From contig NZ_CALETI010000128.1 in assembly GCF_937920075.1 (NCBI RefSeq), positions 1-12,779 on the forward strand: a stretch of DNA of 12,779 nucleotides, given 5' to 3'. Every line of letters begins with the position of its first letter. Position 1 is the stretch's first letter. Of the stretch, positions 7,693 through 12,779 are shown piece after piece. Source of the stretch: an uncultured Agitococcus sp. Lineage in GTDB: Bacteria; Pseudomonadota; Gammaproteobacteria; Pseudomonadales; Moraxellaceae. A program made the translations under genes and the position numbers. Below the pieces are notes generated by a model. It was not told where the DNA came from, searched no databases, and saw only the letters and a list, made by a program, of their open reading frames with translations.

Positions 7693-7815
7693 CCTTTTAG
7701 CATTTATGTCGTTATCACTTAACGGATTGATGCCTTAAATATGTAAATACAACTTTGTATAATTAACAAGCTGTTGCAATCTATTGGTAATAAACAAGAC
7801 AAATGAACTGTTTAT

Positions 7816-7843
7816 TTGTTAAACTTGATAGAATTTTTATTAT
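7816..7843 (+). promoter_or_regulatory. Candidate minDE promoter in the minC-minD gap
   Basis: TTGTTA (7816-7821) and TATTAT (7838-7843) are separated by 16 nt, which predicts a start near 7850 and a leader of about 57 nt before the minD GTG. A second TATAAT at 7758-7763 has no good -35 partner. Support is by sequence match only. Confidence 0.42.
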
Positions 7844-7854
7844 TAACTTAGGAA

Positions 7855-7873
7855 TTGAGCTTTTAAAACTCAA
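7855..7873 (+). promoter_or_regulatory. Near-palindrome in the minD leader
   Basis: TTGAG-c-TTTTAAAA-CTCAA is a nearly perfect 19-nt palindrome just downstream of the candidate minDE promoter and 33 nt before the minD start. It could be a repressor operator or a weak RNA hairpin. There is no T-run, so it is not a terminator. Confidence 0.35.
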
Positions 7874-7906
7874 ACCTAATTACAATCAATAGAGGAAAAC
7901 GTCGCT

Positions 7907-8716
7907 GTGGCAAAGATTATTGTTGTAACATCAGGAAAAGGCGGTGTAGGCAAAACGACAACCAGTGCCTCTTTTGCAACAGGACTTGCGTTACGTGGTT
8001 TTAAAACAGTCGTCATCGACTTTGATGTGGGTTTACGTAACTTAGACTTAATTTTAGGTTGTGAACGTCGTGTTGTGTTTGACTTTGTGAATGTCATTCA
8101 CAATGAAGCCAAGTTACAACAAGCCTTAATTAAAGACAAAACGGTTGAAAATCTTTATATCCTTGCTGCTTCGCAAACACGAGACAAAGATGCTTTAACA
8201 CAAGATGGTGTTGAGCGTGTGTTAAACGAACTCAAGCAAGATTTTGATTATATTGTTTGTGACTCACCTGCGGGTATTGAACGTGGCGCACATTTGGCCA
8301 TGTATTTTGCTGATGAAGCTTTAGTGGTCACAAATCCTGAAGTTTCTTCTGTACGTGACTCAGATCGTGTTCTAGGCTTATTAGCGAGCAAAACTCAAAA
8401 AGTTGAACAGGGTCGCGGTCGCTTAAAAGAGCATTTGGTCTTAACACGTTACAATCCTAATCGTGTTGTTAAAAACGAAATGATGTCAGTTAAAGACATT
8501 GAAGATATTTTAGCAATTCCGTTGTTAGGGGTAATACCTGAATCAACCTCAGTTTTAACGTCTTCTAACAGCGGTTCACCTGTTATTAGCGATAAAAATA
8601 GTGATGCAGGCTCAGCTTATGATGACTTGGTGGCTCGCTTCTTAGGAGAAGAACGCCCACATCGCTTTTTAAACCCAGAGAAAAAAGGATTGTTCGCTTG
8701 GTTACTTGGGAGCTAA
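7907..8716 (+). CDS. minD: Septum site-determining ATPase MinD
   Basis: MinD (269 aa) is the membrane-binding ATPase of the division-site oscillator; it recruits MinC and is released by MinE. The deviant Walker A motif GKGGVGKT is at 10-17, with signature Lys11 and catalytic Lys16. Switch residues follow in VIDFDVGLRNLDLILG (from about 36). Walker B lies in DYIVCDSPAG (Asp119). The C-terminal KKGLFAWLLGS is the amphipathic membrane-targeting helix. The start is GTG at 7907, supported by AGAGGAAAAC with a 10-nt spacing and by the conserved MAKIIVVTSG start. minE begins 3 nt after the stop, so the two are co-translated. Length and motifs are canonical. Confidence 0.98.
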   Translation: MAKIIVVTSGKGGVGKTTTSASFATGLALRGFKTVVIDFDVGLRNLDLILGCERRVVFDFVNVIHNEAKLQQALIKDKTVENLYILAASQTRDKDALTQDGVERVLNELKQDFDYIVCDSPAGIERGAHLAMYFADEALVVTNPEVSSVRDSDRVLGLLASKTQKVEQGRGRLKEHLVLTRYNPNRVVKNEMMSVKDIEDILAIPLLGVIPESTSVLTSSNSGSPVISDKNSDAGSAYDDLVARFLGEERPHRFLNPEKKGLFAWLLGS

Positions 8717-8719
8717 ATC

Positions 8720-8992
8720 ATGATGGATTGGCGCAAGATATTTGGCGGAGATAAAAAATCTAACACTGCCAACACAGCTAAAGAACGATTAATGGTCGTT
8801 GTTGCCCATCAGCGCGGTTATGGCAGCGCGGCCTCTTATTTACCCAAGCTACGAGAAGAAATTCTGTCAGTGGTGCGTAAATATGTTCAAGTACCCGATA
8901 ATGCTGTCGATATTAAGGTTGAACAAAAAGATGGGCTTGAAGTCATCGAAATGGATATTACATTACCCGATGACAAAAAAATTGCCTTATAA
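8720..8992 (+). CDS. minE: Cell division topological specificity factor MinE
   Basis: MinE (90 aa) stimulates MinD ATPase and sets the pole-to-pole oscillation that places the septum. The N-terminal MDWRKIFGG resembles the membrane-targeting segment. KERLMVVVAHQR (21-32) is the MinD-contact helix/strand. The rest (YLPKLREEILSVVRKYVQV...VEVIEMDITLP-type strands) is the dimeric topological-specificity domain. The ATG at 8720 is followed directly by a second ATG (8723); either could be used with the upstream GGGAGC, which lies within the minD 3' end. A clear hairpin terminator follows 24 nt after the stop. Confidence 0.97.
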   Translation: MMDWRKIFGGDKKSNTANTAKERLMVVVAHQRGYGSAASYLPKLREEILSVVRKYVQVPDNAVDIKVEQKDGLEVIEMDITLPDDKKIAL

Positions 8993-9016
8993 TAGCTAAC
9001 AAGCTTAGTAAATCAC

Positions 9017-9037
9017 AAAGCCGCTTTATGCGGCTTT
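9017..9037 (+). terminator. Rho-independent terminator after minE
   Basis: AAAGCCGC and GCGGCTTT form a perfect 8-bp stem with loop TTTAT, followed by TGTTATTGTTTTT. It ends the minDE message. Its T-rich tail runs into the leader of the next gene, whose Shine-Dalgarno (GGAGA) begins at 9051, so that gene is reached by readthrough or by a promoter not recognised here. Confidence 0.85.
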
Positions 9038-9061
9038 TGTTATTGTTTTTGGAGAACTCTT

Positions 9062-9343
9062 ATGGCCTTATCACAACCAACAACATTTAATGAAGAATGG
9101 AACGATGAGCGTATTAATAGCTATTTAAATCGTCAAGCACCTGCTGGCGAAGATGCAGATTTTAATGTGTTGTATGTTGCTTATAAGCATATGCGCCCTA
9201 GTGACTATGAACGTTTTTTAACGGCTTTTACTGCACAAGGTCGTAATTTACAAGCCATCAACTCACAAGGTTTAACCATACAACAACTGATTAGCCAACA
9301 TCCTAGCTCCACAGAGTTTTTGAACGTATTAGCTAAATTTTAA
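9062..9343 (+). CDS. PA4642-family small conserved protein
   Basis: This 93-residue acidic protein resembles the uncharacterised PA4642 family of Pseudomonas and relatives. The recognisable pattern is NDERINSYLNRQAP, then DFNVLYVAYKHMRPSDYERFL, then GRNLQAINSQGLTIQQLI. No signal peptide, membrane segment or catalytic motif is visible. The middle (an alternating helix pair with QG and NxQG turns) has an ankyrin-like look. The Shine-Dalgarno TTGGAGAACTCTT is strong. It is the last rightward gene before the convergent tRNAs and is followed by a strong hairpin. The family assignment comes from remembered family pattern and needs a profile search. Confidence 0.75.
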   Translation: MALSQPTTFNEEWNDERINSYLNRQAPAGEDADFNVLYVAYKHMRPSDYERFLTAFTAQGRNLQAINSQGLTIQQLISQHPSSTEFLNVLAKF

Positions 9344-9353
9344 CTGCTAAACT

Positions 9354-9379
9354 GACTTACGAAAACCACTTCGTAAGTC
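9354..9379 (+). terminator. Rho-independent terminator after the PA4642-like gene
   Basis: GACTTACGAA and TTCGTAAGTC form a perfect 10-bp stem with loop AACCAC, followed by TTTAGATTTT. It lies 11 nt after the stop codon. Its stem ends GACTTACG/CGTAAGTC resemble the ends of the mobile repeat found elsewhere in the window. Confidence 0.8.
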
Positions 9380-9405
9380 TTTAGATTTTCAACCGTCTAA
9401 AAGCA

Positions 9406-9439
9406 AAAAAGCCGTAAGACTTTAATCTTACAGCTTTTT
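9406..9439. terminator. Bidirectional terminator between the PA4642-like gene and the tRNA operon
   Basis: AAAAAGC-c-GTAAGA, loop CTTTAA, TCTTAC-a-GCTTTTT: the GC/GTAAGA stem is flanked by A on one side and T on the other, so it gives a U-run in both directions. It ends the leftward tRNA transcript just after tRNA-Asp and backs up the terminator for the rightward genes. Confidence 0.85.
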
Positions 9440-9446
9440 AATAAAG

Positions 9447-9523
9447 TGGCGCAGCGGACGGGACTCGAACCCGCGACCCCCGGCGTGACAGGCCGGTATT
9501 CTAACCGACTGAACTACCGCTGC
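9447..9523 (-). tRNA. tRNA-Asp (anticodon GTC)
   Basis: It is 77 nt long including an encoded CCA. The acceptor stem GCAGCGG pairs perfectly with CCGCTGC, and the discriminator is G. The D-loop contains AGTCGGTTAGA. The anticodon loop CTGTCAC reads GUC. The T-loop is TTCGAGT. It is second in the leftward operon, 16 nt after tRNA-Val. Confidence 0.97.
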
Positions 9524-9539
9524 GCGATAACTTACGACA

Positions 9540-9615
9540 TGGTGGATGTTGAGGGGTTCGAACCCCCGACCCTCGCCTTGTAAGGGCGATGCTCTCCCAG
9601 CTGAGCTAAACATCC
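9540..9615 (-). tRNA. tRNA-Val (anticodon TAC)
   Basis: It is 76 nt long including an encoded CCA. The acceptor stem GGATGTT pairs with AACATCC, and the discriminator is A. The D-arm is GCTCAGCTGGGAGAGC, the anticodon loop CTTACAA reads UAC, and the T-loop is TTCGAAC. It is first in the leftward tRNA operon, with a leader of about 55 nt from the promoter. Confidence 0.97.
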
Positions 9616-9676
9616 AATCTACTACATTTGCTTAACGCTTTGTTTCGTTTGCGTCATGTCGTTCGGTATGCTGCGT

Positions 9677-9704
9677 ATTATAGGGGGAAATTTTTGATTG
9701 TCAA
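9677..9704 (-). promoter_or_regulatory. Near-consensus sigma-70 promoter of the tRNA-Val/tRNA-Asp operon
   Basis: Read leftward, TTGACA (9704-9699) and TATAAT (9682-9677) are both perfect hexamers with a 16-nt spacer. The bases after the -10 box (ACGCAGC) are GC-rich, as in stringently controlled stable-RNA promoters. The predicted start is near 9670. The upstream side (9705-9800) is dominated by A/T tracts suitable for an UP element. Confidence 0.88.
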
Positions 9705-9730
9705 AAGTTTTTTTGACCTTTTTATTTCAT

Positions 9731-9782
9731 TTGCACAAAAAAGACTCAAAAAGCATTTTTATGCTTCATAATTGCACAAAAA
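9731..9782. repeat. Paired TTGCACAAAAA direct repeats upstream of the tRNA promoter
   Basis: TTGCACAAAAA occurs at 9731-9741 and again at 9772-9782, 41 nt apart (about four helical turns). They flank a small hairpin (AAGCAT-tttt-ATGCTT, 9751-9766). They lie 27 nt and 68 nt upstream of the tRNA -35 box. They could be activator or Fis-like sites, or chance in AT-rich DNA. Confidence 0.4.
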
Positions 9783-9832
9783 TAAATTTTATAGCATATT
9801 TTTCAATCAATACAATAAGTTATTAACACAAT

Positions 9833-9861
9833 AAAAAGCAAGTTTTGATACTTGCCTTTTT
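9833..9861 (-). terminator. Rho-independent terminator of the alpha/beta hydrolase gene
   Basis: Read leftward: AAAAA-g-GCAAGT, loop ATCAAA, ACTTGC, then TTTTTAT. It starts 14 nt after the hydrolase stop. The A- and T-tracts also allow some function in the opposite direction. Confidence 0.85.
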
Positions 9862-9875
9862 ATGTATATCTAGAA

Positions 9876-10784
9876 CTAATGTGCATGATGCATATTTTGA
9901 CTAAATATTTGTGTCAACTTAGGCACTAATGCTAAGGGAATATCATGTCCCATACCCTTAATAAGTTCTAAGTGTGCACCTTTAATACTTTTGGCAATAG
10001 CTTTACCACAAGCAGGACGCAATAATTTATCTTCTTTACCATGCACAACAACCGTTGGCACATGAATATGACGAGCAAGGTGTTTAAGATTACCTGTTCC
10101 CATCACTGCTAAGAAATGACGCTTCACCCCTGCTGGATGATAACTGCGATCCATGAGTTTATTCGCAAATGCTCTTAAATCTTCAGGATGTGTACGATAA
10201 GATGGACTGCCAATCGTAGTGAATAGATTAACACTATGATCGAGTAAGGCTTCGCGTGAGTTATCATTGCCATCAGGTCGACTAATCAACGACATGAGTG
10301 CTTTGGGTGCAGGTGGTGGTAATAAAGGCTGATTATTACTGGAAAATAAAATCCCTAAACTTAAGACCCGATTTGGATATTTGGCAGCAATAATTTGGCT
10401 AATCATGCCGCCCATTGATGCACCAATGATATGGGCTTTATCAATGCCTAAGACCGACATTAAACCCACTGTATCAGCAGCCATGTCATATAAATCATAA
10501 GGCGCGGGATTAGGTAGCCCTAATTGGAAACGTGCCATTGACAATAAAAAGCTTTGTTTGTGACTACGTTTTTTAATTTTACTGGATAAACCAATATCAC
10601 GATTATCAAATCGAATAACTTGATAGCCTTTATCAACCAAAGTTTGGCAAAAGCTATCAGGCCAAATCAACATTTGTGCGCCTAACCCCATAATTAACAA
10701 AATGGCTGGGTCATGGCTATTGCCCCAACGCTCATAACATAACTCTATATCACCAACTTTTGCGACACCTTGAATTGGCTGCAT
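9876..10784 (-). CDS. Alpha/beta-fold hydrolase (esterase/lipase-like)
   Basis: This 302-residue protein has a full alpha/beta-hydrolase layout. The oxyanion region is LLIMGLGAQMLIWP (about 29-42). FDNRDIGLSSK (59-69) is the strand-4 signature. The nucleophile elbow is GASMGGM with Ser123. The acid is Asp252 in VVVHGKEDKLL, and His280 is in KGMGHDIP. No signal peptide is visible, so it is probably cytoplasmic. A strong Shine-Dalgarno (TTAGGAGTTGAATA before ATG) lies partly in sequence shared with the amidase 3' end. A 97-bp mobile repeat now separates it from the upstream amidase gene, with which it was probably once overlapped. The substrate is unknown; carboxylester or lactone hydrolysis is the family default. 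Confidence 0.92.
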   Translation of the reverse strand: MQPIQGVAKVGDIELCYERWGNSHDPAILLIMGLGAQMLIWPDSFCQTLVDKGYQVIRFDNRDIGLSSKIKKRSHKQSFLLSMARFQLGLPNPAPYDLYDMAADTVGLMSVLGIDKAHIIGASMGGMISQIIAAKYPNRVLSLGILFSSNNQPLLPPPAPKALMSLISRPDGNDNSREALLDHSVNLFTTIGSPSYRTHPEDLRAFANKLMDRSYHPAGVKRHFLAVMGTGNLKHLARHIHVPTVVVHGKEDKLLRPACGKAIAKSIKGAHLELIKGMGHDIPLALVPKLTQIFSQNMHHAH

Positions 10785-10805
10785 TATTCAACTCCTAACT
10801 TTTTT

Positions 10806-10902
10806 GACTTACGCGGTTATCGCTTATTTGTTCGCATTTCAGGCATTTTCAATGCCTTTATGTTCACAAAACGCGCTAATTTCAGCGAAATGCGTAAGTC
10901 CT
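10806..10902 (-). mobile_element. MITE-like element between amidase and hydrolase, 97 bp with 8-bp target duplication
   Basis: The ends GACTTACGC and GCGTAAGTC are a perfect inverted repeat (the right end is extended by CT). A perfect 8-bp direct repeat ACTTTTTT lies immediately outside both ends (10798-10805 and 10903-10910). Inside is a small hairpin (GGCATT/AATGCC). It encodes nothing. Read leftward, its first two bases complete the TAG stop of the amidase gene. Removing the element plus one duplication restores a longer amidase frame overlapping the hydrolase start. The autonomous parent element is not in this window. Confidence 0.85.
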
Positions 10903-12427
10903 ACTTTTTTGACTGACGATTACGGCTTTTTACACTATTTTTAACGGACTGGGCATTATCTACAGTTAACGCACTGTTTGGCAAATCAGCCAACCATGAC
11001 TGCCAAGGGGGAATCCATCCGCCTGTTGCTTGTTCTAAAGCGACGGCACAAGCCAAAGATAGATGGTCATTATCTTGATTAGCCACCACTTGAATGCCTG
11101 TGGGTAAGCCTTTTTCGTTTAAGCCCATTGGAATTGCAGTTGCGGGTAACTCCATGGCATTAACAATCGCACAATCGACAAAATCAAAGGGTTTAAAAAT
11201 TGGCGCACCATGACGAGGAGCAACCTCTGGAAAAACAGGCATAATCAATACGCCATCATCTGCCAATAAGTCATTAAGTTGCTGCTTCAGTTGATGACCT
11301 TTTTCAACAAAATGCTTGCGTGAACCTGTGGCTAAATTTGGAAATTGTTCTAATAAAGTTAACACCAATAAAGGCAAGGTATGTGGCGATTTTTTGCCTT
11401 TTACTGCCATATTCAATAAGGCTTTTACAGGATGTTTAACGTGATACTCGCCAAATAACATTGCCGTAAAGGAATGTTCGGGCGTGGATGAATCTGCTAA
11501 CAAGCTCGACCAAATCATAAAAGCTTCATCAACGAGCGGCAAATCGACGGTAATATGGCTTGCGCCTTGTGCCACTAAAGCTTCTACAGCACGTTGTTGC
11601 GCATCTAAAATATCAAAGGTGGCTTTTGGCCCACGTTCTGGCGCAATAGTAATCACCCGTAGCTTGCTAATATTTACGTCTTTAACCGATTTAAGTTTAT
11701 GACTGTTTTTACCTGCTAATAAACGCACTAAAGGTTCTAAATCTTCGGCTTTACGACACAACGGCCCTGACGATAAATAATTGAGTGTTTGGCCATGTGC
11801 GCTGGGAAAGTGGCCATCATTGGCAATTAATAAGGGTGAGCCTTTGTGGCCAAAGACACCATTAATAAAAAAAGCTGGCATACGAATTGAACCTGCCACA
11901 TCTGACCCTAAGCCAAATGGACTTGCGCCTGCCCCAACAATTGCGCCCTCACCACCTGATGAGCCACCAGTAATTCGACCACGATCATAGGCATTTTTAC
12001 TGCGACCATAAACACGGTTATAGGTTTCGTACCACATGGCTAATTCTGGCGTGTTGGTAACACCTAAGGGAATTGCTCCTGCTTGGCGCAATACCTTAAC
12101 AGCATAGGCATCTTGTTGACCAAAAATATCTTTACGGGACACCATGCCCACGGCTTGTGGCATACCTTCAAATTCAAAGGTGTCTTTGATAGTACATGGC
12201 ACGCCAAATAATAAGGGTAACGTTGAGGGGTCTTGAGTTTGTGCTAAAACAGCATCCGCTTGGTCTGCTTCGCGTAATGCTAGGGCAAAACGGTCATAAA
12301 TAATGGCATTAAGACGTGGATTAACACATTTCACTTGGGCAATGTGTGCTTCAACCACGGCACGAGAACTGATTTTTTTGGCTTTAATATCCGCAGCTAA
12401 CGAGATAGCGGATTGTTTTAATAACAT
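10901..12427 (-). CDS. Amidase-signature hydrolase, FAAH-like motifs
   Basis: This 508-residue amidase-signature protein hydrolyses amide (or ester) bonds with a Ser-cisSer-Lys triad. Lys81 is in GVPCTIKDTFEFEG. The Gly/Ser-rich signature ITGGSSGGEGAIVGAG supplies cis-Ser156. The nucleophile is Ser180 in GSDVAGSIRMPA, followed by GVFGHKGS. The 24-residue Ser-Ser spacing and GGSSGGEGA...GLGSD block resemble fatty-acid amide hydrolases more than GatA; there are no GatB/GatC neighbours, so a transamidosome role is unlikely. The start ATG follows a strong GGGGGAG. The C-terminus ends in Asn/Arg/Ser/Lys residues, and the TAG stop is formed at the junction with the inserted repeat, so the tail is probably shortened by about four residues. 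The leader carries another repeat copy and a hairpin next to the Shine-Dalgarno. Confidence 0.93.
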   Translation of the reverse strand: MLLKQSAISLAADIKAKKISSRAVVEAHIAQVKCVNPRLNAIIYDRFALALREADQADAVLAQTQDPSTLPLLFGVPCTIKDTFEFEGMPQAVGMVSRKDIFGQQDAYAVKVLRQAGAIPLGVTNTPELAMWYETYNRVYGRSKNAYDRGRITGGSSGGEGAIVGAGASPFGLGSDVAGSIRMPAFFINGVFGHKGSPLLIANDGHFPSAHGQTLNYLSSGPLCRKAEDLEPLVRLLAGKNSHKLKSVKDVNISKLRVITIAPERGPKATFDILDAQQRAVEALVAQGASHITVDLPLVDEAFMIWSSLLADSSTPEHSFTAMLFGEYHVKHPVKALLNMAVKGKKSPHTLPLLVLTLLEQFPNLATGSRKHFVEKGHQLKQQLNDLLADDGVLIMPVFPEVAPRHGAPIFKPFDFVDCAIVNAMELPATAIPMGLNEKGLPTGIQVVANQDNDHLSLACAVALEQATGGWIPPWQSWLADLPNSALTVDNAQSVKNSVKSRNRQSKK

Positions 12428-12435
12428 AGACTCCC

Positions 12436-12455
12436 CCTAGAATACTCTTTCTAGG
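12436..12455 (-). promoter_or_regulatory. Leader hairpin abutting the amidase ribosome-binding site
   Basis: Read leftward, CCTAGAA, loop AGAGTA, TTCTAGG form a perfect 7-bp stem. The 3' arm runs directly into GGGAG, the Shine-Dalgarno. The first three bases of the 5' arm are the end of the adjoining mobile repeat, so insertion may have helped create the structure. An effect on translation is inference. Confidence 0.5.
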
Positions 12456-12498
12456 ACTAACGCGGTTATCATTTATTTCGATGAAATGCGTCAGTCCT
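12453..12498 (-). mobile_element. Shortest MITE-like repeat copy, 46 bp, in the amidase leader
   Basis: Read leftward, it begins AGGACTGACGCATTTC and ends GATAACCGCGTTAGTCCT, with imperfect 11-bp inverted ends. AATAAATGATAACCGCG matches AATAAGCGATAACCGCG of the 97-bp copy; the middle present in the larger copies is missing. No clear target duplication is seen. It lies 26 nt upstream of the amidase start, inside any transcript beginning further upstream. Confidence 0.8.
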
Positions 12499-12555
12499 GT
12501 TTTGTTGTCGTACTATCGTACAATGTTATAGGAAAATCTAGGTCTTATCGCGCCA

Positions 12556-12576
12556 TAAAAATTGTCATTTTATGAC
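12556..12576 (-). terminator. Weak terminator after the right-edge partial gene
   Basis: Read leftward, GTCAT-aaa-ATGAC is followed by AATTTTTA. The stem is only 5 bp, 32 nt after the stop codon of the partial gene, so confidence is modest. Confidence 0.4.
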
Positions 12577-12608
12577 TTTGTTATTTGCTTATTTTGCCAT
12601 TTTTGGTG

Positions 12609-12779
12609 TTAAGAAAGGACAACGCTAAATTTATATCCATAATCAATATATGGTTTATTTAGCATTTGCACATAATCAAAAAAAGCTTGTTCCAATATTT
12701 TATAAACTTGTGGACGTGGAATAACTTCTTCACCCTTGACCGAAAAACGACATAAAGAAAAAGTGCATAAATATCCACC
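12609..12779 (-). CDS. C-terminal fragment of an unrecognised gene, cut by the window edge
   Basis: A leftward frame is open from the right edge through 56 codons to a TAA. The visible peptide includes CTFSLCRFSVKGEEVIPRP, then VYKILEQAFFDYVQMLNKPY, and ends YKFSVVLS. Codon choice looks like the neighbouring genes, and the other two leftward frames stop or look non-coding. A helix (VYKILEQAFFDYVQML) followed by a short strand is plausible. I do not recognise the family, and there is too little sequence for a functional call. It is 181 nt upstream of the amidase in the same direction. Confidence 0.6.
   Translation of the reverse strand, partial: GGYLCTFSLCRFSVKGEEVIPRPQVYKILEQAFFDYVQMLNKPYIDYGYKFSVVLS

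Noticed and set aside
7758..7763. TATAAT as the main minD promoter
   Set aside because: No acceptable -35 element at 16-18 nt; the TTGTTA/TATTAT pair nearer minD is a better match.
9428..9613. Leftward 61-codon open frame spanning both tRNA genes
   Set aside because: It lies entirely on the two tRNA genes and their spacer; both tRNAs fold perfectly, so this is a shadow.
9751..9766. AAGCAT-tttt-ATGCTT hairpin as a terminator
   Set aside because: It lies between divergent functions with no gene ending into it; no proper U-run follows, so it is left as part of the AT-rich region upstream of the tRNA promoter.
11484..11990. Two rightward open frames opposite the amidase gene
   Set aside because: They are antisense to conserved amidase-signature coding sequence, contain low-complexity Pro/Ser stretches and have no start signals.
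12508..12521. TCGTAC-TA-TCGTAC short direct repeat upstream of the amidase
   Set aside because: It has only two 6-bp units with no related sites nearby; too short to call an operator.

Overview
The window is an AT-rich chromosomal segment from a gammaproteobacterium. The complete minC-minD-minE set, a YihG-like acyltransferase, a PA4642-like small protein and a tRNA-Val(UAC)/tRNA-Asp(GUC) pair all fit that class. Low GC and Moraxellaceae-like protein sequences suggest a relative of Acinetobacter or Moraxella. The family assignment is an inference; no marker gene in the window settles it.

Layout, left to right. Positions 3-9343 are read rightward: a 5'-truncated DUF4105 (Lnb_N-type) envelope protein with a beta-barrel-like C-terminus, a YihG-type membrane acyltransferase, a very large Gln-rich DUF349 protein, a membrane protein with a voltage-sensor-like S1-S4 domain and no visible pore, then minC, minD, minE and a 93-residue PA4642-like protein. 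Two hairpins around 9354-9439 end this block and the leftward block that meets it. Positions 9447-12779 are read leftward: tRNA-Asp and tRNA-Val (transcribed Val then Asp from a near-consensus promoter at 9677-9704), an alpha/beta hydrolase, an amidase-signature hydrolase with FAAH-like motifs, and the C-terminal end of an unrecognised gene cut by the window edge.

How the genes work together. MinC, MinD and MinE form the division-site placement oscillator. minD and minE are tightly coupled (3 nt apart), but minC is separated from minD by 214 nt that contain a plausible second promoter and a near-palindrome. The DUF4105 protein, acyltransferase and voltage-sensor-like protein are all envelope-associated; a shared role is not shown. 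The amidase and alpha/beta hydrolase look like a former overlapping two-gene operon.

The most interesting structure is a family of short non-coding mobile repeats (46-97 bp), with ends close to AGGACTTACGC and GCGTAAGTCCT, found here in four copies (6641-6705, 6829-6895, 10806-10902, 12453-12498). The copy at 10806-10902 is flanked by a perfect 8-bp duplication. Removing the element and one duplication in silico restores an amidase frame whose TAA stop overlaps the hydrolase ATG. The insertion therefore appears to have split a translationally coupled gene pair and supplied a new amidase stop codon.
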